DNA of 64,000 nucleotides from Aeromonas veronii bv. veronii (GTDB lineage Bacteria > Pseudomonadota > Gammaproteobacteria > Enterobacterales > Aeromonadaceae). A model generated the notes under the pieces. That model saw only the letters and a list, made by a program, of their open reading frames with translations, made no database searches and was not told the origin of the DNA. Made by a program: the position numbers and the translations under genes. The first letter of the stretch is position 1. Each line of letters opens with the position of its first letter. Below are positions 7,923 through 20,202 of the stretch, in pieces. The DNA lies in NCBI RefSeq assembly GCF_000820225.1, contig NZ_CDDK01000013.1, forward strand, positions 1 to 64,000. Direction: 5' to 3'.

Positions 7923-10059
7923 GGGACACCTCCTGCACGCGCACCTTGCCTTCCTTTAACTGCTGTAACACCACCTCTTTGGGGCCATCAGCAACAATCT
8001 GCCCCTGCTCGATGACGATCACTCGCGATGCCACATCCAGCATCGAGGTTTTGTGAGTGATGAGGATCAATGTGGTTTCCGGGCCCAGTCTGGCAAGCTC
8101 CTGTTTGACCTGCATCTCGGACTGGTTGTCCATGTTGGAGGTCGGCTCATCCATCACCAGAATGGGGGGGTCATTGAGCAGGGCGCGAGCCAGCAGGATC
8201 GACTGACGCTGGCCACCGGAAAGCTGACGGCCACCCTCGCCTATCTGCCGATCCAGCCCGTTGGGATCCCGGTTGGTAAAGTTGGTGACACCCGCCCGCT
8301 TGGCTGCGCGCAAGACTCTCACATCATCCACCAGCGGATTACCCAGCATGATGTTGTCCCGCACCGAGCCAAAGAAAAGAATGACATCTTGCGGGACACA
8401 ACCAATATTGCGGCGGATCACAGCAGGTGGCAGTTGATCGAGTTCAAAGCCGTCGATACGTACCGAGCCATCGGTCGGTCGATACAGTCCCATCAACAGC
8501 TTCTCGAGGGTCGTTTTACCCGCCCCAATCCGGCCGATAATCGCCACCTTTTCGCCCGGCTGAATGCGCAAATTGATATTGTGCAGGGTGCTGGTTTCCA
8601 TGCCGGGATATTTGAAGGAGACATTTTCGAATTCAATTCGGCCGGCAATCACCGGATGATGGATATATTGCTTGCCCTCCTCCTGCTCACCCGGGGTTTG
8701 CATGATTTTTTCCAGAATATCCAGTGCTGACTTAGCCTGGTTATAACGGGTCGACAACACGGAGAGTTGTACCATGGGCGCAATGGCGCGACTGGAGAGC
8801 ATCACGGCGGCAATCATGCCCCCCATGGTGACCAAACCTTCGGAGATCTGATAAACACCGACGATCACCAGACCGACCGTCACCACCTGCTGGATATAAC
8901 TGGCCAGCGAGGACATGGAGTTGGTAATGCGGCGGGTCTGTACACCCCAGGTGGAAATATGGGAGACGGCCTGTTCCCAACGATGCTGGAACATGCTCTC
9001 GGCGCCGAAAATCTTGACGGTTTCCAGCCCGGAAATACTTTCAATCAGGTTGGCGTTCTTCTGGGACGCAAGGCGTGAGCCCTCTTCGATGGACTGCTTG
9101 AGGGGCTCTTGAATATAGAAGCTGTAGGCGATGAGGATCAGCATGGCGACGATGGGAACCACCACCATTACGCCTGCAAACATCCAGATAATAAAAAGGA
9201 AGAAGACGGCAAAAGGGAGATCGATAAGAGTAGAAACCGTTGCGGAGGTGAAAAACTCCCGCACCGATTCAAATTCCTGCAGATGTTTGGCGAACGCACC
9301 AGTGGAAGCGGGACGAGACTCCATCCTCATGCCCATCACCTTGGCGAAAATCTTGGCGGACAGCAGCACATCAGACTTTTTACCGGCAATGTCGATAAAG
9401 TAACTACGCAACTGCCGCATCACAAAATCGAAGGTAAAGACCACCATGGCCCCGACCGCCAGCACCCAGAGCGAATCAAACGCCAGATTGGGCACAATCT
9501 TGTCATAAACGTTCATGGTAAAGAGCGGACTGGCGATGGCAAACAGGTTGATCAGAATGGAGGCGATCAGCACATCGCGATAGATGCCGCGGGATTCGAA
9601 CAAGGTGCTCCAGAACCAGTGTCCATCTCGGGTTTCAAGCACCTTGGGCGAACGTTCGTCAAACTTGAACTGCTTCTTTACATAGAAGAGGCGCCCCAAA
9701 TACTCATCACCCAACTGGGCTGCGGTCAGCCATTGCGCGGCATCACCGGCCTGCGGGAAAATCACTTTCCCCTGGCTGCGATCTTCGTTCCACTCCAGCA
9801 AAATGCAGGCGCCACCACTGCGCATCTGCAATACGCAAGGCAGCAGCAAGGGAGAAATATCGGCCAGTGGCTGGATCACTTCACGGGCGGATAACCCGCC
9901 CCGCTCGGCAGCACGGCAAAAGAGTGCGGTAGTCAGGCGTCCGGAGACCAGTGGCAACCCGGTCGTCAGGGCATCCTGACTGTTGGGCACACCATAAAAA
10001 CGGGTCAAGAAGACCAGACACTCCAATAACTCATCAATACGACTTGTTTCTGCTTGCAT
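7915..10059 (-). CDS. lapB: Type I secretion ABC transporter/permease (LapB-type)
   Basis: 714 aa inner membrane exporter. An N-terminal C39-like domain (about 1-140) lacks an obvious catalytic Cys, as in LapB/HlyB transporters that bind but do not cleave their substrate. Six membrane helices (about 165-440) follow. The nucleotide-binding domain has Walker A GRIGAGKTT (about 507), signature LSGGQRQ (about 612), Walker B ILVMDEPTS and H-loop LITHKTS. The start has AGGA about 5 nt upstream. It is the first gene of the minus-strand series lapB-lapC-lapE-lapG-lapD-lapA, so transcription presumably begins in the AT-rich gap to its right. Confidence 0.94.
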   Translation of the reverse strand: MQAETSRIDELLECLVFLTRFYGVPNSQDALTTGLPLVSGRLTTALFCRAAERGGLSAREVIQPLADISPLLLPCVLQMRSGGACILLEWNEDRSQGKVIFPQAGDAAQWLTAAQLGDEYLGRLFYVKKQFKFDERSPKVLETRDGHWFWSTLFESRGIYRDVLIASILINLFAIASPLFTMNVYDKIVPNLAFDSLWVLAVGAMVVFTFDFVMRQLRSYFIDIAGKKSDVLLSAKIFAKVMGMRMESRPASTGAFAKHLQEFESVREFFTSATVSTLIDLPFAVFFLFIIWMFAGVMVVVPIVAMLILIAYSFYIQEPLKQSIEEGSRLASQKNANLIESISGLETVKIFGAESMFQHRWEQAVSHISTWGVQTRRITNSMSSLASYIQQVVTVGLVIVGVYQISEGLVTMGGMIAAVMLSSRAIAPMVQLSVLSTRYNQAKSALDILEKIMQTPGEQEEGKQYIHHPVIAGRIEFENVSFKYPGMETSTLHNINLRIQPGEKVAIIGRIGAGKTTLEKLLMGLYRPTDGSVRIDGFELDQLPPAVIRRNIGCVPQDVILFFGSVRDNIMLGNPLVDDVRVLRAAKRAGVTNFTNRDPNGLDRQIGEGGRQLSGGQRQSILLARALLNDPPILVMDEPTSNMDNQSEMQVKQELARLGPETTLILITHKTSMLDVASRVIVIEQGQIVADGPKEVVLQQLKEGKVRVQEVSHG

Positions 10060-10436
10060 AGCATCCTGTCACTGCATAAATGAGGTAGATAAGAGCGTTC
10101 ATCGCTCATATTTCCCTGCTATAGCCACGCTAAAACCGAGTGGCCTTCCCGCTGATGAGACTGATCAGGGGATAAACCTGTCCAGATAGATCGCGACACT
10201 CATCGCCAATTTCCCGGCACAGCAGCAATGGCGGCATGATTCGTTATTGGTAAAAATAATCGGCTCATCAACACCATGCTAACACTGCAATCAGGGTGAA
10301 TGTCGGAGTTAATTGATAATGACATTTATTATGGCGCACCACTATATCAACCGGCACGTACCAAAACTATAGTTTAGGGTATGAAGTTTTTTATATAACC
10401 CTATGTTTTACGTGAAAATAATAATCTGGCGCTCAA
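10060..10436. promoter_or_regulatory. Upstream region of the lap secretion operon
   Basis: 377 bp without a credible gene. Its right half is markedly AT-rich (stretches such as TTTTTTATATAACC near 10388-10401). It lies upstream of lapB and downstream of the yhcC stop, so it should hold the lap operon promoter and regulator sites. I could not identify a specific operator or a clear terminator for yhcC. Confidence 0.4.
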
Positions 10437-11366
10437 TTATAGGTCAGGAAGTATGAAGGGTCTGCCCAACGCGTGACCTTGCGGGCCGTTCAATGAGAGT
10501 GCTTTGGCAATGTCCGCCATGGCCGTCCAGCGATTTTCACACCAGGCTGGCGCCAACAGAGTTGGACGGCGCGCGGAGGCCGAAATCCGGTGATACACCA
10601 CCTCGGGCGGCGTGTGCTGGATCATGGCAACGGCCGCTTCCACATACTGCTCCAGCGTCAATACCTCAAGGCGCCCCGCCTGCCATGCCTTGCCAAGAGT
10701 ACTGCCCTCAACCACATGAAGCGGATGCAACTTGATCCCCTCAATACCGGTCTCAACGATGCGATGCAGGGTATCGAGGCTGTCCATCGGCACTTCGCCC
10801 GGCAGGCCGACGATCAGATGAGCACATACCTTGATGCCGCGCTGATGGGCACGTCTTACCGCATCCTCATAGGCGGCATAACCGTGGCCGCGGTTGATCC
10901 GTTGCAGGGTCTTGTCGTTGGCGCTTTGCAGCCCGAGCTCCAGCCACACCTCGTAGCCCCGGGCCTGATAGCCCGCCAACAGATCCAGCACCGCATCCGG
11001 TACGCAATCGGGGCGAGTGCCCACGCAGAGCCCCACCATATCGCTCACTGACAGCGCCTCTTCATACATCCGCTGCAGATATTCGACCTCGGCATAGGTA
11101 CTGGTATAGGCCTGAAAGTAGGCAAGATAGCGCTTGGCACGGGTGACTTCGTCCCGGCGAGCCAGCAGTTGTTGTACCACGGAGAGTTGTTGGGCCGACT
11201 CGTCGGCAAAAGAGGATACATTGCAGAAGGTGCAGCCACCGCGGCCCAGGGTGCCGTCACGGTTCGGGCAGGTGAAGGCCCCATGGATGGAGAGTTTGTG
11301 GATCTTCTGACCATGACGCTGCTTGAGATCCTGACCGAATGTATTGACGAGTTCGTGTAACTGCAT
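10437..11366 (-). CDS. yhcC: YhcC/TIGR01212-family radical SAM protein
   Basis: 309 aa, the same length as E. coli YhcC. The radical SAM cluster motif is C-x7-C-x2-C in CPNRDGTLGRGGCTFC (about residues 36-51), preceded by the family's KLSIHGAFT segment. Further conserved features are VGLCVGTRPDCVPD and HLIVGLPGE. ATG 11366 is chosen because GGAGG lies 4 nt upstream; the longer frame to 11408 has no such site. It is divergent from gltB, the same neighbourhood as yhcC-gltBD in E. coli. The biochemical role is not established for the family. Confidence 0.9.
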   Translation of the reverse strand: MQLHELVNTFGQDLKQRHGQKIHKLSIHGAFTCPNRDGTLGRGGCTFCNVSSFADESAQQLSVVQQLLARRDEVTRAKRYLAYFQAYTSTYAEVEYLQRMYEEALSVSDMVGLCVGTRPDCVPDAVLDLLAGYQARGYEVWLELGLQSANDKTLQRINRGHGYAAYEDAVRRAHQRGIKVCAHLIVGLPGEVPMDSLDTLHRIVETGIEGIKLHPLHVVEGSTLGKAWQAGRLEVLTLEQYVEAAVAMIQHTPPEVVYHRISASARRPTLLAPAWCENRWTAMADIAKALSLNGPQGHALGRPFILPDL

Positions 11367-11977
11367 GACACCTCCGCTAAAGGAGCGCCATTGTACGAGC
11401 TTGCGCAAAACAGGGGCTGAGCTGGATCAAGCTAGCGGAGAGGGTAAAACATATAAACACCCGACCAATTTTGAATAAATATAGAGAAAAAGCGCAAAAA
11501 AAGGATTTTTACAGTTCTTTGATGATTCAAACAGTAAACATCCATATGAAAATGAGACCTGATAACCCACTGTTGAACAATGAAAAATTCAAAGATACCC
11601 GACAACACACAATTGCAAGCATGGGATATTGAAAATGTGATCCCTTCCGCTGTCGGCCACATCGGGTTGGTAAAATTACTACATTCGCCCATCGTCGCCG
11701 AGCGCACCATTGAGCCCGCCAATGGCGATATATTTAACCAACAAAATCAAACTAAACAGAATAAACACTCCATAACTGCGAGAGAATCCCCCTAACCCGA
11801 CATTTTGTTATGCGAATGTAACCATGAAGACAAACCTGACCTGCGATTGACCTCGCCAGAAAATCCCATTAGTTTGGAGATTCGCCACGTCAGGCAGACG
11901 GAACCACAAGAGCCAATCGCAATTTATGCAGTCAGGTGATGACTGTGCGATACAAGGCCGAGCAAGGGAGAAATGCA
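11367..11977. promoter_or_regulatory. Divergent control region between yhcC and gltB
   Basis: About 610 bp with no supported gene; small frames here have no ribosome site or protein-like composition. It is AT-rich around 11450-11620 and 11740-11830. Position implies it carries both the gltBD and yhcC promoters and probably Lrp- or nitrogen-responsive sites, as upstream of gltBD in enterics. I see no definite operator. Confidence 0.4.
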
Positions 11978-14900
11978 ATGTCACTATATGATCCAAAGCT
12001 GGAGAGGGATAACTGTGGCTTCGGCCTGTTGGCCCACATGGAAGGGGAAGCCAGCCACAAGCTTGTCCGTCTCGCGATGTCAGCATTGGCTCGCATGCAG
12101 CACCGCGGCGGGATCTCCGCCGATGGCAAGACCGGCGACGGTTGCGGTCTGCTGCTGCAAAAACCGGACAGCTTCTTCAGAGCTGTCGCCGAGGAGAAGG
12201 GATGGCACCTTGGCCGCAACTATGCGGTCGGCATGCTGTTTCTCAACCCTGACCCCGTATTGGCCCAGCAGACCCGCGACATCATCGACGAAGAGCTGGA
12301 AAAAGAGACCCTGAGTCTGGTCGGCTGGCGCAAGGTGCCCGTTGATACCAACGTACTGGGTACCATCGCCAAAGCCTCCCTACCCAGCATTGAACAGGTC
12401 TTTGTCAACGCCCCGCCCGGCTGGGTCGACAAGGATCTCGAGCGCCGTCTCTATATCGTGCGTCGCCGCATCGAAAAGCGCGTCAACGACGACTACTTCT
12501 ACGTGGTCAGCCTCTCCAACCTGGTCACCGTCTATAAAGGGCTGTGCATGCCGGTGGACTTGCCGCGCTTCTATCTGGATCTCGCCGACATCCGTATGCA
12601 GGCGGCCATCTGCGTCTTCCACCAGCGTTTCTCCACCAACACCAGCCCGCGCTGGCCGCTGGCGCAGCCGTTCCGCTATCTGGCCCACAACGGCGAGATC
12701 AACACCATCGCCGGCAACCGCCAGTGGGCCAAGGCTCGCAGCTACAAGTTTGCGACGCCGCTGATCCCCGATTTGCAGGAAGCGGCCCCCTTCGTCAACA
12801 CCACGGGGTCGGATTCCTCCAGTCTCGACAACATGCTGGATCTCTTCCTCGCCGGTGGTATGGACCTGTTCCGCGCCATGCGCCTGTTGATCCCGCCAGC
12901 ATGGCAAAAGCACCCGAACATGGATGACGACCTGCGCGCCTTCTACGACTTCAACTCCATGCACATGGAGCCGTGGGATGGCCCCGCCGGTATCGTCATG
13001 ACCGACGGTCGCTACGCCACCTGCGCGCTTGATCGCAACGGTCTGCGTCCGGCCCGTTACGTCATCACCAAGGACAAGTTCATCACCCTCGCCTCCGAGG
13101 TCGGCACCTGGGACTACACCCCGGACGAAGTGCTGGAGAAGGGCCGAGTCGGCCCTGGCGAGCTGTTCGTGGTGGATACCAGCAACGGCAAGGTGTGGAC
13201 CAGCTTCGAGATCGATGACGACCTCAAGAACCGTCACACCTACAAGCAGTGGATGGATAAACATTGCCGCCGACTGGTCCCCTTCGAGCAGATGGACGAC
13301 AGCCAGACCGGTAGCCGCGAGTTCTCCGACGACCAGCTGAAAACCTATCAGAAGCTGTTTGGCTACTCCTTCGAGGAGCTGGATCAGATCATCCGGGTTC
13401 TCGGTGAAAATGGTCAGGAAGCGGTGGGCTCCATGGGGGATGACACCCCGATGGCGGTGCTCTCCTCCGGCCCGCGTACCCTCTATGACTACTTCCGCCA
13501 GATGTTTGCGCAGGTGACCAACCCGCCCATCGATCCGCTGCGGGAAAACCACGTCATGTCGCTGGCCACCTGTATCGGTCGCGAGCAGAACGTCTTCAAC
13601 GAGACCTTCGGCCACGCCCACCGGGTGCTGTTCCAGTCGCCGATCCTGCTCTACTCCGACTTCCACCAGCTGCTGGCACTGGAAGGTGAGTACTACCGTC
13701 ATCAGGTGATCAGCCTCAACTTCAAGCCCGAAGAGGGGCTGGAAGCGGCCATCGTGCGCATCTGCGATGAGGCCAAAACCGCCGCCAGGAGCGGCACCGT
13801 ACTGCTGGTGCTGTCTGATCGTGATATCAGCGCCGACACCCTGCCGATCCCGGCCGCCATGGCGGTGGGCGCGGTACAGCGCACCCTGGTGGACAACAAC
13901 CTGCGCTGCGACGCCAACATTCTGGTGGAAACCGCAAGCTGCCGCGATCCGCACCACTTCTCGGTGCTGCTGGGCTTTGGCGCGACCGCCATCTACCCCT
14001 ATCTGGCCTACGAAACCCTGGCCAAACAGGTTGAAGAGGGCGTGCTCACCATGTCCCTGCGCCAGGCCATGGTCAACTACCGCAACGGCATCAACAAGGG
14101 GCTCTACAAGGTGATGTCCAAGATGGGCATCAGCACGGTCGCCAGCTACCGCTGCTCCCAACTGTTTGAAGCGGTGGGTCTGGCCAAATCGGTGGTCGAT
14201 ACCTGCTTCCGCGGCGTATCGAGCCGTATTCAGGGTGCCGATTATGCCGACATCCAGCAGGATCAGCACAATCTGGCCCGTCAGGCCTGGCTGGTGCGCA
14301 AGCCCCTCGCCCATGGCGGCCTGCTCAAGTTCGTCCACGGCGGCGAGTACCACACCTACAACCCGGATGTGGTGCAGACCCTGCAAACCGCGGTGCGCTC
14401 CGGCAACTATGCCGATTACAAGGAGTACGCCCGTCTGGTCAACGAGCGCCCGGTTGCCACCCTGCGCGATCTGCTGGCCCTGAAGAAGGTCGACAATCCG
14501 GTCGCGCTGGATCAGGTTGAGCCAGCCGACAAGCTGTTCCCCCGCTTCGACTCCGCCGCCATGTCCATCGGCGCCCTCGGTCCTGAGGCCCACGAGGCAC
14601 TGGCTGTCGCCATGAACCGCCTCGGCGGTCAGAGCAACTCCGGTGAAGGGGGCGAGGATCCCAAGCGCTTCGGTACCGAGAAAAACTCCCGCATCAAGCA
14701 GGTGGCTTCCGGCCGCTTTGGCGTCACCCCCCACTACCTGATGAACGCCGATGTGGTGCAAATCAAGGTGGCTCAGGGTGCCAAGCCCGGCGAAGGTGGC
14801 CAGCTGCCCGGTGACAAGGTGACTGCCCAGATCGCCCAGCTGCGCTATTCCGTGCCCGGCGTGACCCTGATCTCACCGCCGCCGCACCACGACATCTACT

Positions 14901-16435
14901 CCATCGAGGATCTGGCCCAGCTCATCTTCGACATCAAGCAGATCAACCCGAGCTGTCTAGTGTCGGTGAAACTGGTCTCCGAGCCCGGCGTGGGCACCAT
15001 CGCCTGCGGCGTGGCCAAGGCCTATGCCGACTTCATCACCATCTCCGGTTATGACGGTGGCACTGGCGCGAGCCCCCTCACCTCGGTCAAATATGCCGGC
15101 TCCCCGTGGGAGCTGGGCCTGGCTGAAACCCAGCAGGCGCTGGTCGCCAACGGTCTGCGCCACAAGGTGCGGCTGCAGGTGGATGGCGGTCTCAAGACCG
15201 GCCTCGACATCATCAAGGCGGCCATCCTCGGTGCCGAGAGCTTCGGCTTTGGCACCGGCCCCATGGTGGCGCTCGGTTGCAAATACCTGCGTATTTGCCA
15301 CCTGAACAACTGCGCCACCGGCGTTGCCACTCAGGATGAGAAGCTGCGTCGCGAGCACTTTACCGGCCTGCCGGAGATGGTGATGAACTACTTCAAGTTC
15401 ATCGCCGAGGAGACCCGCGAGCTGATGGCCCAGCTCGGCGTCACCCAGCTGACCGACCTGATTGGCCGCACCGATCTGCTGGAAGCCCTGCCCGGCCTCA
15501 CCGCCCGTCAGGCCAAGCTGGATCTCTCCGGCATTCTGGCCCGTCCGGTTGCGCCGGCAGGCTCCAGCCTGTTCAGCCAGCAGCACAACCCCACCTTCGA
15601 CAAGGGACCGCTCAACCTGAAAATGGTGGAAGAGCTGCTGGAAGCGGTCGAGACCTCAAGCGGCGGCGAGTTCCGCTACGACATTCGCAACACCGACCGC
15701 TCGGTGGGGGCGCGCCTTTCGGGCGAGATCGTCAAACGTCACGGCAATCAGGGGATGGCGGCCGATCCGGTCAAGGTGCACTTCAACGGCACCGCAGGCC
15801 AGAGCTTCGGCGTCTGGAACGCTGGCGGCCTCGAGATGATCCTCACCGGTGACGCCAACGACTACGTGGGCAAGGGGATGACCGGCGGCAAGCTGGTGAT
15901 CAAGCCCCATGTCGGCGTGGCGTTCAAATCCCACGAAGCGGCCATCATCGGCAACACCTGCCTCTACGGCGCCACCGGCGGCAAACTCTACGCCGCAGGC
16001 ACTGCCGGCGAGCGTTTCGCGGTGCGCAATTCCGGCGCTCTGGCGGTAGTCGAGGGGATTGGCGACAACGGTTGTGAATACATGACCGGCGGCATCGTCA
16101 CCGTGCTCGGTCAGACTGGCGTCAACTTCGCGGCGGGCATGACCGGCGGCTTTGCCTACGTGCTCGACGAGTGCGGCAACTTCGCCAAGCGCACCAACCC
16201 AGAGCTGGTGGAACTGCTGGACGTGGCGGATCTCGCCATCCATCAGGAGCACCTGCGCGGCATCATCACGGCGCACCTCAATGAGACCGGCAGCTCGCGC
16301 GCCGAGGAGATCCTGGCCAACTTCGACTCCTATGTGCCCAAGTTCAGGCTGATCAAACCCAAGTCCAGCGACGTGAAATCGCTGCTGGGTCACACCAGCC
16401 GTTCCAGTGCAGAACTCAGAATCCAGGCGCAATAA
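11978..16435 (+). CDS. gltB: Glutamate synthase (NADPH) large subunit
   Basis: 1485 aa, equal to other bacterial GltB. It makes two glutamates from glutamine and 2-oxoglutarate together with GltD. ATG 11978 gives [16 protein letters not shown], a short propeptide before the N-terminal nucleophile Cys13 of the class II amidotransferase domain. GGGAG lies 8 nt upstream, which favours this start over the in-frame ATG at 11936. The central FMN domain has the 3Fe-4S ligands in [12 protein letters not shown], and [11 protein letters not shown] and QVDGGLKTG mark the synthase site. The C-terminal beta-helix domain has the repeated G-x-x-G-x-x-x-G pattern. gltD follows 12 nt after the stop. Confidence 0.98.
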   Translation: MSLYDPKLERDNCGFGLLAHMEGEASHKLVRLAMSALARMQHRGGISADGKTGDGCGLLLQKPDSFFRAVAEEKGWHLGRNYAVGMLFLNPDPVLAQQTRDIIDEELEKETLSLVGWRKVPVDTNVLGTIAKASLPSIEQVFVNAPPGWVDKDLERRLYIVRRRIEKRVNDDYFYVVSLSNLVTVYKGLCMPVDLPRFYLDLADIRMQAAICVFHQRFSTNTSPRWPLAQPFRYLAHNGEINTIAGNRQWAKARSYKFATPLIPDLQEAAPFVNTTGSDSSSLDNMLDLFLAGGMDLFRAMRLLIPPAWQKHPNMDDDLRAFYDFNSMHMEPWDGPAGIVMTDGRYATCALDRNGLRPARYVITKDKFITLASEVGTWDYTPDEVLEKGRVGPGELFVVDTSNGKVWTSFEIDDDLKNRHTYKQWMDKHCRRLVPFEQMDDSQTGSREFSDDQLKTYQKLFGYSFEELDQIIRVLGENGQEAVGSMGDDTPMAVLSSGPRTLYDYFRQMFAQVTNPPIDPLRENHVMSLATCIGREQNVFNETFGHAHRVLFQSPILLYSDFHQLLALEGEYYRHQVISLNFKPEEGLEAAIVRICDEAKTAARSGTVLLVLSDRDISADTLPIPAAMAVGAVQRTLVDNNLRCDANILVETASCRDPHHFSVLLGFGATAIYPYLAYETLAKQVEEGVLTMSLRQAMVNYRNGINKGLYKVMSKMGISTVASYRCSQLFEAVGLAKSVVDTCFRGVSSRIQGADYADIQQDQHNLARQAWLVRKPLAHGGLLKFVHGGEYHTYNPDVVQTLQTAVRSGNYADYKEYARLVNERPVATLRDLLALKKVDNPVALDQVEPADKLFPRFDSAAMSIGALGPEAHEALAVAMNRLGGQSNSGEGGEDPKRFGTEKNSRIKQVASGRFGVTPHYLMNADVVQIKVAQGAKPGEGGQLPGDKVTAQIAQLRYSVPGVTLISPPPHHDIYSIEDLAQLIFDIKQINPSCLVSVKLVSEPGVGTIACGVAKAYADFITISGYDGGTGASPLTSVKYAGSPWELGLAETQQALVANGLRHKVRLQVDGGLKTGLDIIKAAILGAESFGFGTGPMVALGCKYLRICHLNNCATGVATQDEKLRREHFTGLPEMVMNYFKFIAEETRELMAQLGVTQLTDLIGRTDLLEALPGLTARQAKLDLSGILARPVAPAGSSLFSQQHNPTFDKGPLNLKMVEELLEAVETSSGGEFRYDIRNTDRSVGARLSGEIVKRHGNQGMAADPVKVHFNGTAGQSFGVWNAGGLEMILTGDANDYVGKGMTGGKLVIKPHVGVAFKSHEAAIIGNTCLYGATGGKLYAAGTAGERFAVRNSGALAVVEGIGDNGCEYMTGGIVTVLGQTGVNFAAGMTGGFAYVLDECGNFAKRTNPELVELLDVADLAIHQEHLRGIITAHLNETGSSRAEEILANFDSYVPKFRLIKPKSSDVKSLLGHTSRSSAELRIQAQ

Positions 16436-17863
<1,428 letters not shown>

Positions 17864-17897
17864 TCCGACCGACCAAGGCCCGGATGCGCTTTTACTA

Positions 17898-17927
17898 TCA
17901 GCCCCGCCCATGCGGGGCTGATTTTTT
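17898..17927 (+). terminator. Terminator after gltD
   Basis: Ten-base-pair stem TCAGCCCCGC / GCGGGGCTGA with a four-base loop, followed by TTTTTT. It sits between the convergent gltD and methyltransferase genes. Confidence 0.92.
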
Positions 17928-17942
17928 GTAGCTACCCACCCC

Positions 17943-18521
17943 CTACAAACGCACCACCAGCCACTCCCCCTTGCCGACCGGCACCAGCGAGGTGGCAAAA
18001 GCCGGATCCTGCCCGACCTCGTTCATCCACTCCACCATCTCGCTGCGATGGGAGATGGCGTTATCAACCACCAGCAGGCCACGGGGTGCCAGCAGGCGGC
18101 GGATCTGCGGCCACCATGCCCGGTAGTGCTGACGATCCGAATCGAGGAAGATGAGCTGATAGCCGGCTTGCGGCAAGGTCGGTAACAGCTCACTCGCATC
18201 CCCTGCCAGCAAGGTTACCCAAGGGGCCAGCCCTGCCCTCTGAAAGTTGTCATGGGCCAGCACGCGCTTATCCTCATCCAGCTCAATGGTGGTCACGTGC
18301 CCCTCCAACCGACGCACCGCTTCTGCCAGCCAGAGTGTGGAGTAACCATTGGAGGTGCCAATCTCCAGCACCGCCTGCGCCCCACGGGTCTGCACCAGCA
18401 CTGACAGCAACTCCCCCGTGTCGCGGGTGATATTGAGCAGCTTGCGGTGTCGAGCCTGCTGCATGCTGTCATTGCGCTCGCCAAGCTGCTCCAGCTGGCG
18501 TTTTAACTGTTCCAGTTCCAT
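17943..18521 (-). CDS. Class I SAM-dependent O-methyltransferase family protein
   Basis: 192 aa. The SAM-binding motif I is VLEIGTSNGYSTLWLA (about 52-67), motif II is HVTTIELDED, and QLIFLDSDRQHYRAW and LLVVDNAISH are conserved positions of the COMT/CCoAOMT-like family. ATG 18521 is chosen because AAGGGA lies 5 nt upstream; the preceding in-frame TTG is less likely. The substrate cannot be told from sequence. It is convergent with gltD and divergent from the helicase gene. Confidence 0.85.
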   Translation of the reverse strand: MELEQLKRQLEQLGERNDSMQQARHRKLLNITRDTGELLSVLVQTRGAQAVLEIGTSNGYSTLWLAEAVRRLEGHVTTIELDEDKRVLAHDNFQRAGLAPWVTLLAGDASELLPTLPQAGYQLIFLDSDRQHYRAWWPQIRRLLAPRGLLVVDNAISHRSEMVEWMNEVGQDPAFATSLVPVGKGEWLVVRL

Positions 18522-18808
18522 CAATATCCCTTTCGTCCTTGCCCAAAACCGTTAGCCCACACCTCCAAGCTTGGCATTTGGGAGTCAAATGATTGCTTTC
18601 AACCGCCATTCACACCACAAAGGATGAGAAAAGGACAACCATTTGAGGCAGAATTTGTGACGTCTATCTGTTACACTTCGCGCCCGCCATTTTCCGGCTC
18701 ACTCTCTGACTTGATGTCAGGCGCAGCCGTCGGTGGTTACAACCTCCGTCTCGCTCATGCCGAGCTAACCAAGCCAAACACAGCCCAGCTGGAACACAGG
18801 AACCCATT

Positions 18809-20104
18809 ATGAGATTTGAATCGTTCGATTTTGCCCCCGAGATTTTGCGTGCTGTCTCAGATTGCGGTTATCAGGAGATGACCCCTGTGCAGCAACAGGC
18901 GATCCCGGCCATTCGCCGTGGCCGCGATGTGCTGGCCAGCGCCCAGACCGGTACCGGCAAGACCGCCGCCTTCGCCCTGCCCATCTTGCAGCGTCTGGTA
19001 GACAATCCGGCGCCGGTCCAGCCTTCCAACGCCCGAGTGCTGATCCTGACCCCGACCCGCGAGCTGGCGGCTCAGGTGGCGAGCAACATCAATGACTTCG
19101 CCAAGTATCTCGATATCACCACCATCACCATCGTCGGCGGTGGCAAGCAGGACGTGCAGGCCAAGAAGCTCAAAGCGGGCGCTCACATCATTGTGGCCAC
19201 CCCGGGCCGTCTGCTGGAGCACCTCACCGCCTGCAACCTCAGCCTCTCCGGCGTCGAGTGTCTGGTGATGGATGAAGCGGATCGCATCCTCGACATGGGC
19301 TTCAGTGCCGATGTGCAGAAGATCCTGCAAGCGGTCAACAAGACCCGTCAAAACCTGCTCTTCTCCGCCACCTTCTCCGACGCGGTGAAGAAGCTGGCCA
19401 ACCTGATGCTGGACAGACCGCAGATCGTCAGCGTCAACAAGCAGAACTCCACCGCCGACACCGTCAGCCACACCGTCTATCCGGTCGAGCAGAAGCGCAA
19501 GCGCGAGCTGCTCTCAGAGCTGATTGGCAAGCAGAACTGGCAGCAGGTGCTGGTGTTCGCCAGTACCCGCGAGAGCTGTGATGTGCTGGTCGAGGAGCTG
19601 AACCTCGACGGCATCAAGTCCGCCGTGGTCCATGGCGAGAAGGCTCAGGGCAACCGTCGCCGCGCCCTGCGCGAATTCATGGAAGGCAAGGTACGGGTAC
19701 TGGTCGCCACCGAAGTGGCCGCCCGTGGTCTGGACATTCCGGACCTGGAATACGTGGTCAACTATGATCTGCCGTTCCTGGCGGAAGATTACGTGCACCG
19801 CATCGGTCGTACTGGTCGTGCCGGCAAGCGCGGCATGGCCATCTCCTTCGTCAGCCGTGAAGAGGAGCGCACCCTGCTGGAGATCGAGGCCCTGATCGGC
19901 CAGAAGATCCGTCGCATCATGGTACCGGGCTATGAGGTGAGCAGCCGTGACGAGCTGATCAAACAGCTGCAAGAGCGTCGTCGCTTTGGCAAGCGCCCGC
20001 AGCGTGAAGATAACGCCGTGGCCCAGGTGATGGCCGAAGCCAAGCTGCAGGGTCAGCGCCTCAAGCGTCTGGCCGCCGCCAAGAAGCCCCGTCAGCCGAA
20101 ATAA
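18809..20104 (+). CDS. DEAD-box ATP-dependent RNA helicase, RhlE type
   Basis: 431 aa. It has the Q motif (GYQEMTPVQQQAIP), motif I ASAQTGTGKT (about 44-53), Ia PTRELAAQ, II DEAD, III SAT and VI HRIGRTGRAG. The C-terminus is short and basic (KRLAAAKKPRQPK). The family acts in ribosome assembly and RNA turnover. AGGA lies 7 nt upstream of the ATG. The RhlE assignment is from overall resemblance; SrmB-like is possible. Confidence 0.9.
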   Translation: MRFESFDFAPEILRAVSDCGYQEMTPVQQQAIPAIRRGRDVLASAQTGTGKTAAFALPILQRLVDNPAPVQPSNARVLILTPTRELAAQVASNINDFAKYLDITTITIVGGGKQDVQAKKLKAGAHIIVATPGRLLEHLTACNLSLSGVECLVMDEADRILDMGFSADVQKILQAVNKTRQNLLFSATFSDAVKKLANLMLDRPQIVSVNKQNSTADTVSHTVYPVEQKRKRELLSELIGKQNWQQVLVFASTRESCDVLVEELNLDGIKSAVVHGEKAQGNRRRALREFMEGKVRVLVATEVAARGLDIPDLEYVVNYDLPFLAEDYVHRIGRTGRAGKRGMAISFVSREEERTLLEIEALIGQKIRRIMVPGYEVSSRDELIKQLQERRRFGKRPQREDNAVAQVMAEAKLQGQRLKRLAAAKKPRQPK

Positions 20105-20125
20105 GGCGGGCAGTTGCTCTATTGA

Positions 20126-20153
20126 ACCGCAAAGGCGCCACTGGCGCCTTTGC
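20126..20153 (+). terminator. Weak terminator-like hairpin after the helicase gene
   Basis: Stem GCAAAGGCGCC / GGCGCCTTTGC with a short ACT loop. There is no T-run, so termination would be inefficient and readthrough into the next gene is possible. Confidence 0.5.
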
Positions 20154-20202
20154 CATCTCTGTCATCGGTGTTGACCCCTGGTGGTCAACTCAAGGATTGC
20201 TT

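Noticed and set aside
11580-11795. 71-codon frame upstream of gltB
   Set aside because: No ribosome site, AT-rich leader sequence, not protein-like.
12380-14761. 793-codon open frame on the minus strand opposite gltB
   Set aside because: Gly/Val/His-rich antisense frame produced by GC-rich codon bias; gltB is unambiguous on the other strand.
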